Below, in pieces: positions 59,667-64,000 of a stretch of DNA of 64,000 nt. Position numbers and translations under genes: made by a program. The stretch's first letter is position 1. Every line of letters begins with the position of its first letter. Below the pieces are notes generated by a model. The model had not been told where the DNA came from. It saw only the letters and a program-made list of their open reading frames with translations, and made no database searches. The DNA comes from Bradyrhizobium barranii subsp. apii (GTDB lineage: Bacteria > Pseudomonadota > Alphaproteobacteria > Rhizobiales > Xanthobacteraceae), in the NCBI RefSeq assembly GCF_011516635.5, contig NZ_CP096255.1:2540501-2604500 (forward strand), given 5' to 3'.

Positions 59667-61373
59667 TCAGCAGCGGCTGGACCGCTTGGACTCCATGTCG
59701 CGCCCGGGTTCTGACTTGGCCGCGCTGAGCGCCGCGGCCAGCTCGTCGATATGGTAGGGTTTCGGCAGAATCTGCAGACCCGCCAATTCGGCGTCTTGAA
59801 CCGCGGCTTCGGAGTATCCGCTGGTCAGAAGCACGGGGATGTCGCTTCGCCTTCTCTTGATCTCCCGCGCCAGCTCGACCCCATTCATGCCGCCGGGCAT
59901 CATGATATCGGAAAAGACGAGGTCGACGGCGCGGCCGTCGGCCAGGGCACCGAGCGCGGCCGCGCCACTCGCCGCGTGCGTGACCTCGTAACCGAGCTGG
60001 CCCAGCATCTCGCTCACCAGTGCGGCAACCTCGTCATCGTCCTCGACCAGGAGGATGCGGCCATGATTGCTCTTCTTCGGCCGCACCATGTTGAGATCGA
60101 TCAGGTGTCGCTCCCTGGAAGGAATGCTGAGCGATCGCGGCAAATAGAGTTCGATGCTGGAGCCTCGGCCGACTTCCGATCGAATGCGGACCGTCCCCCG
60201 CGACTGCGTCGCGAATCCATGGACCTGGGCGAGCCCGAGCCCCGAGCCCTTTCCGACCTCCTTGGTCGTGAAGAATGGTTCGAAAACGCGTGACAGGATC
60301 TCCGGACTCATGCCGACACCGGTATCGACGACGGACAGGCGCACATAGTCTCCGGCGATCTGCTCGTCATTCAGATCGGGCAGATTTTCCCCGCGCACGA
60401 GAATCGTGCCGCCATTGGGCATGGCGTCGCGGGCGTTGACGGCGAGGTTGAGGATCACGAGTTCGAGCTCGCCGGGATCGACCTCCACCGGCCAGAGCGT
60501 GTCCGGAAAATCGAACTCGACGTGGACGTCGCCTCTCAGGCTTCGATCGAGCAGTTCGCGCATGCCGCCCATCTGTGAGGCGACGTCGACAGGCTCCGGC
60601 CGGAGCGTCTGCCGGCGGGAGAACGCGAGAAGCTGCCTGGTCAGGCTGGCCCCGCGCTGGGCGGCCTGGACCATCCCGTCCATGAGCCGGCGACGACGGT
60701 CCGGATCGGTCTGGCGGTCGAGCATGTCGAGGCCGCCGGAGATCACCATCAGCAGATTGTTGAAGTCGTGCGCCACCCCGCCGGTCAGCTGTCCGATGGC
60801 TTCGATCTTCTGGGCTTGCCGAAGCGTCTCCTCGACCCGGGCCCGCTCGTCGATCTCGACGCGCAGTTGTTCGACGGCTTCCGCAAGGGCCCGCGTGCGC
60901 TCGACCACCAGCGTCTCGAGCTCCTGAGCCGCCTGTTCGCGCGCCGCAAACAGGGCCCGGATTTCATATTGGCGCCGCCGCGCGCGCAGTGCCGATTGAA
61001 CGGCGCTGGTCAGCGTCATTGGCTGAACCGGCCGCTCGAGCAGCGAGACGTTACGGAGAAGCGCGACAATGCTGCGGCGCCAGGCGAGGACGGCCGGCTG
61101 CTCGCGATGGCTGGTCAGGACGACGAAGGGCAGGTCGGACCAGGGCGGCTGGCTCTCGATCCATTGTGCCAGCGGCGAGGTGTCTTTCCCGAACAGAGCT
61201 TCCTCGGCAAGGAAAACGGCGCCGACGCCGGCTGCCATCTCGCTGACGAGTTCGGGCAGACTGCGGCAGCTGGTCGCTTCCAGGTGCGAACTCCGGAACA
61301 GCTCGACGGAGGCAAGCCCGTCGCGCCCGATCGGAGCAAAGACGAGAACATGGTGATCTCGCTCAACGCTCAT
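59667..61373 (-). CDS. Hybrid sensor histidine kinase with degenerate N-terminal receiver
   Basis: A 568-residue cytoplasmic kinase. Residues 1-125 resemble a receiver domain without the phosphoacceptor Asp (GAVFLAEEALFG) and with Arg for the usual Lys (LERPVQP). A coiled coil (about 135-185) leads to the HisKA domain with His202 in GGVAHDFNNLLMV. The ATPase domain has NLAVNARDAMPNGG, VVDTGVGMSPEI and GKGSGLGLAQVHGF. The C-terminal receiver has Asp489 in LVFSDIMMPGGMNG. Its ATG overlaps the stop of the KaiC-like gene by 4 nt, so the two are coupled. A KaiC-to-kinase output is inferred. Confidence 0.92.
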   Translation of the reverse strand: MSVERDHHVLVFAPIGRDGLASVELFRSSHLEATSCRSLPELVSEMAAGVGAVFLAEEALFGKDTSPLAQWIESQPPWSDLPFVVLTSHREQPAVLAWRRSIVALLRNVSLLERPVQPMTLTSAVQSALRARRRQYEIRALFAAREQAAQELETLVVERTRALAEAVEQLRVEIDERARVEETLRQAQKIEAIGQLTGGVAHDFNNLLMVISGGLDMLDRQTDPDRRRRLMDGMVQAAQRGASLTRQLLAFSRRQTLRPEPVDVASQMGGMRELLDRSLRGDVHVEFDFPDTLWPVEVDPGELELVILNLAVNARDAMPNGGTILVRGENLPDLNDEQIAGDYVRLSVVDTGVGMSPEILSRVFEPFFTTKEVGKGSGLGLAQVHGFATQSRGTVRIRSEVGRGSSIELYLPRSLSIPSRERHLIDLNMVRPKKSNHGRILLVEDDDEVAALVSEMLGQLGYEVTHAASGAAALGALADGRAVDLVFSDIMMPGGMNGVELAREIKRRRSDIPVLLTSGYSEAAVQDAELAGLQILPKPYHIDELAAALSAAKSEPGRDMESKRSSRC

Positions 61374-62884
61374 TCAACCGACCCTTCGGGCTTAGGTGCC
61401 CCGGTATAATGCGGATTGCCGGAAAAGATGCCGCTGAACTCCCTCAGGGGCGGGCCGAGCGTGATGCCGGCGCTGCTAAGCCGAAATTCCCGGATGGTAT
61501 GCTCGTGTCGGCCGCTGCGCTTCTTGACGACAGACAGAGCGCGCCGCACCGTTCCGCCGACCTCGAAATAGCGCAGCATGACCACGGAATCGCTGAGATA
61601 GCTGATGTCGAGAGGCGTATCCATCGGACCGACGAGGCCATGCTGGGCGAGGACCAGGATGGTCAGCACACCCTGCTGCCCCAGGTAGCTCAAGAGTTCG
61701 TGCATCTGCAGGATGAGAAATCGCTCGTCGGGCATCGCGGCCAGATAGCCGTTCAGACTGTCGATGATGACGAGGCGGGCATTGTCGGCCTCGACGCTCT
61801 TTCGCACGTTTGCGGCGAACTCACCCGGCGACAGCTCGGCGGGATCGATCTGCTGAAACCGGACAAGCCCCGAATCGACGTGTTCTTGCAGGTGCAGGCC
61901 AAGTGTCCGGGCGCGCGCTTCGACCGTGCCGCGGCCTTCATCGAACGCGAAGAACACCGCGTGCTCGCCACGTTCGGCCGCCGCGATCGCGTAGGTGAGC
62001 GCAACCGATGATTTGCCCACGCCGGCGGCGCCGATGAGCAGCGCATTGGTGCCGCGCTCGAGGCCGCCTCCCAGGAGCTGGTCGAGCTCGGCGTTGCCGC
62101 TCGGGGTGAAGTCGCCGACGAAGGTCTTGTGATGTTCGGCCGCCACCAGGCGGGGGAATATCTGCAGGCCGCCTCGCTCGATCGTGAAATCGTGAAACCC
62201 GCCGCGAAACCGGATGCCGCGCATCTTGATCACGCGGAGCCGGCGCCGCTCGGCGCCGTAATCGATCGCGACCTGTTCGAGCATCACCACGCCGTGAGCA
62301 ATGGAATGGAGCTGCAAATCGTCCTGAGATGACGAAAGATCGTCGAGCAGGACCACTGTGCAATTGCGGTTGGTGAAAAAATGTTTCAGGGCCAGCACTT
62401 GGCGCCTGTAACGAAGCGGGTTCTGGGCAAGCAGGCGCAGTTCGGACAGGCTGTCGAGCACGACGCGGTTGGGATTGACCCGCTCGACTTCCCTAAAGAT
62501 CAGGCCGGTCGTCTCGCTCAGCTCCATTTCGGCGGGATGAAACACCGTGAGCTCGCGCTCCGGATCGAGCGTCGTCTCCGGCGGAACCAGTTCGAAGATG
62601 TCGATGCCGTCCAGCGTCCAGCCGTGCCGCTGTGCCACGACGTCCAGCTCGCGCTTGGTTTCGGACAGCGAAATGTAGAGCACGCGCTCTCCGTTCCGCA
62701 CCCCCCTCAGCAGGAACTGAAGCGCGATGGTGGTTTTGCCCGTGCCGGGCTGCCCCTCGTAGAGATACATCCGGTTGGCGTCGAAGCCGCCTCCCAGGAT
62801 GTCGTCCAGGCCGGCGCTGCCGGTCGATATTCTGGACAGCTCTCGGGGCGCACTGTCCGCAACAGTGCAGGATGGACTGCTCAT
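61370..62884 (-). CDS. KaiC-like double-domain RecA-type ATPase
   Basis: A 504-residue protein with two KaiC/RecA domains. Walker A motifs are at residues 44-51 (GQPGTGKTT region) and 285-292 (GAAGVGKSS). KaiC features are STGSAGLDDILGGGF and SGNAELDQLLGGGLERG before each Walker A, then VVLDSLSELR and VIIDSLNGYL as Walker B. The C-terminal phosphosite pair reads S428-Y429 (LDISYLSDS) where cyanobacterial KaiC has Ser-Thr. The catalytic Glu pairs read SE and DE. ATG 62884 has AAGGGAA upstream. The kinase gene overlaps it by 4 nt, but no kaiA or kaiB is present. Confidence 0.9.
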   Translation of the reverse strand: MSSPSCTVADSAPRELSRISTGSAGLDDILGGGFDANRMYLYEGQPGTGKTTIALQFLLRGVRNGERVLYISLSETKRELDVVAQRHGWTLDGIDIFELVPPETTLDPERELTVFHPAEMELSETTGLIFREVERVNPNRVVLDSLSELRLLAQNPLRYRRQVLALKHFFTNRNCTVVLLDDLSSSQDDLQLHSIAHGVVMLEQVAIDYGAERRRLRVIKMRGIRFRGGFHDFTIERGGLQIFPRLVAAEHHKTFVGDFTPSGNAELDQLLGGGLERGTNALLIGAAGVGKSSVALTYAIAAAERGEHAVFFAFDEGRGTVEARARTLGLHLQEHVDSGLVRFQQIDPAELSPGEFAANVRKSVEADNARLVIIDSLNGYLAAMPDERFLILQMHELLSYLGQQGVLTILVLAQHGLVGPMDTPLDISYLSDSVVMLRYFEVGGTVRRALSVVKKRSGRHEHTIREFRLSSAGITLGPPLREFSGIFSGNPHYTGAPKPEGSVE

Positions 62885-63206
62885 TGGTTTCCCTTGACGC
62901 TTCGAGAGAACGGCGCCACCGCCCCTGCACGAGCTCCGGGGCTCGCACTCGGTTAAGGCCGAACGGCCTTGGAACGAACTCTCAGATCGGCGCCGGGTTC
63001 CCTGCTGATGGGGTGGCGGTCGGCCCTGATCACGACGCCGATCCAGCCCGAAGACGGTACCGCACCGCCACTCGCAGGACGGAGAAGGTCGCGAGCCGGA
63101 TGTCACTGAAGCCGACGATGCCATCGTGCTCCTGTGTTGCCCGACGGGTCAACCGATCCTCCGTTCGCAGCCCGGCGCGTCAAGCGTTCGCAGTCAAGTC
63201 GCTGCT
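62885..63206. other. Intergenic region without recognised gene
   Basis: About 320 bp carrying the promoter of the KaiC-like/kinase operon. Frames extend through it but are not protein-like. The FixK box lies at its right end. Confidence 0.4.
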
Positions 63207-63220
63207 TGATCTGAATCAAA
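63207..63220 (+). promoter_or_regulatory. FixK/FNR box TTGAT-N4-ATCAA
   Basis: TTGATCTGAATCAA is a perfect palindromic match to the FixK2/FNR consensus. It lies 47 bp before the ATG at 63268, and a CATAAC element about 30 bp after its centre could be the -10 box. It points to induction under low oxygen. The KaiC-like operon starts 320 bp away in the other direction, so control of that operon is less likely. Confidence 0.7.
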
Positions 63221-63267
63221 CAGGCGGATGACAGCCGCACCATAACGCGACTCCAGGGACTGGTGAC

Positions 63268-63549
63268 ATGTTGGTGTGCGCAATGAGTCCGACCTGGTAC
63301 GTCACCTTCGAAGTGCAACGGCGAGGCGTTCTGCCGAGACAACGAAGTCCGCGCGAGACGAAGACCTTCGCGACTGAACATGAAGCCAAGCTGTTTGCGC
63401 GCGCCAAGCGCGATGATGGACTTTCCGTCTTTGCAGGCACGATCAACCCGCACCTGCCGAAGCGGGTGATCCCATCCTCCGGCATCGGCGCGTGGCTTGC
63501 TGACGAACAGGACGGTGCTGGAGCGCACGGCACTTCAAAGACTGACTAA
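63268..63549 (+). CDS. Small conserved hypothetical protein under a FixK box
   Basis: A 93-residue basic protein, starting MLVCAMSPTWYVTFEVQRRG, with SPRETKTFATEHEAKLFARA and FAGTINPHLPKRVIPSSGIG. The pattern of aromatic start, KTFxTExEAKxFA and GTINPHLPKR recurs in small rhizobial proteins as far as I recall; no function is known. ATG 63268 is used, with AGGGA about 10 nt upstream; ATG 63283 is possible. The FixK box suggests low-oxygen expression. Confidence 0.68.
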   Translation: MLVCAMSPTWYVTFEVQRRGVLPRQRSPRETKTFATEHEAKLFARAKRDDGLSVFAGTINPHLPKRVIPSSGIGAWLADEQDGAGAHGTSKTD

Positions 63550-63711
63550 GCACGCTTCTGTGCACAGCGATGGCCCTTGGGTGTTGCCATTTTGATACGG
63601 GCCCAAAATCCTCTCGCGCGTAAACTTCAGGATGCTCGCAAGCTTTATGCACGCCAGCCTGCATTAGGGCTCGCTTCTGACGGAAGAGATTTGAGCAAAG
63701 GGGATGAGACG

Positions 63712-64000
63712 ATGAAAAAGCTTTCGATCGCGGCGATCGGCTTCGCGGCGCTGAGCATGTCGGCTCCGGCCATGGCGGCCGATATGGCCGTCAAGGCGCC
63801 GCCGCCGGCACCGGTGGTGGCGGTTTACAATTGGACCGGATTTTACATCGGCGCCAACGGAGGCTGGGGGCAGAGCCACGGTTGCGTCGATTTGATAACG
63901 CCCGCAGGCAACGTCGCAAGTGGTTGCGCCGATCGCTCCGGAGGCCTCGTCGGTGGACAGATCGGTTATCGCTGGCAGACCAATCAGTTCGTGCTCGGCC
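63712..64000 (+). CDS. Outer-membrane beta-barrel protein, N-terminus (cut by window edge)
   Basis: The first 96 codons are present; the gene runs off the right edge. A signal peptide (MKKLSIAAIGFAALSMSAPA, cut after MAA) is followed by the ADMAVKAPPPAPVVAVYNWT start and GFYIGANGGWGQSHG, which are typical of Omp25/RopB-like eight-stranded porins of rhizobia. AAGGGG lies about 8-10 nt before the ATG. Structural or surface role. Confidence 0.88.
   Translation, partial: MKKLSIAAIGFAALSMSAPAMAADMAVKAPPPAPVVAVYNWTGFYIGANGGWGQSHGCVDLITPAGNVASGCADRSGGLVGGQIGYRWQTNQFVLG

Overview
The window looks like a chromosomal segment of an alphaproteobacterium of the Bradyrhizobium type. The evidence is its high G+C with strongly GC-biased third codon positions, IS5/IS427-group and IS256 elements of the rhizobial kind, FixK/FNR-type boxes (TTGAT-N4-ATCAA), CtrA boxes (TTAA-N7-TTAAC), a porin-like Omp25 start at the right edge, and G+C-rich palindromic intergenic repeats. 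No rRNA, tRNA, CRISPR array or prophage was seen.

Layout. 1-4.7 kb: a tartrate/malate dehydrogenase start, an ACS-type MFS carrier, a divergent LysR regulator, an aspartate dehydrogenase and a PQQ-type sorbosone dehydrogenase. 4.7-10 kb: a gene-poor patch with three small proteins, each preceded by a CtrA-type box, an intact IS256 element with an 8-bp target duplication, and an IS5 element inside the remnant of a small secreted protein gene. 10.2-16.7 kb: an Mpo1-like/epimerase/methyltransferase operon, an OmpA-like and Cys-rich exported pair, a lone HicB-like protein, and a UvrD/PcrA helicase that carries a palindromic repeat in frame. 16.9-21.1 kb: DUF1328, a thioesterase, a GlcD-type FAD oxidase, a His/Gly-rich LTXXQ protein and a small hypothetical. 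21.2-25.6 kb: a complete sugar-type ABC importer. 26.1-29.5 kb: a SulP permease and an exported metacaspase. 29.9-33.8 kb: a TRAP transporter operon with a 2-hydroxyacid dehydrogenase. 34-42 kb: a branched-chain-amino-acid-type binding protein, two GGDEF-EAL proteins and an MFS carrier between them. 42.4-48 kb: a hypothetical, an MBL hydrolase, a frameshifted NDH-2-like flavoprotein, and a TetR/P450 divergent pair with a palindromic operator. 48.2-53.5 kb: AsmA, DUF2336 and a small partner. 53.5-55.7 kb: an MFS pseudogene broken by a frameshift and an IS5 element. 56-59.6 kb: an SDR/TetR divergent pair with two matching operators, a universal stress protein behind a FixK-like box, a DUF417 membrane protein and a GNAT enzyme. 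59.7-62.9 kb: a two-gene operon of a KaiC-like ATPase and a hybrid histidine kinase. 63-64 kb: a small conserved protein behind a perfect FixK box, and the start of an outer-membrane beta-barrel protein.

How the genes work together: the segment is rich in nutrient uptake (ABC, TRAP, SulP, three MFS) paired with oxidoreductases and local regulators, and in signalling (c-di-GMP, KaiC/histidine kinase, FixK- and CtrA-type sites). Signs of decay are concentrated beside IS elements: three insertions have target duplications that can be read directly, and several genes carry one-base frameshifts. I found no obviously new multi-gene defence or biosynthetic system. The best leads are the CtrA-box patch, the repeat inside the helicase, the KaiC-like/kinase operon and the Mpo1-like lipid operon. 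All functions are assigned from sequence reading and family knowledge only; no database search was run.
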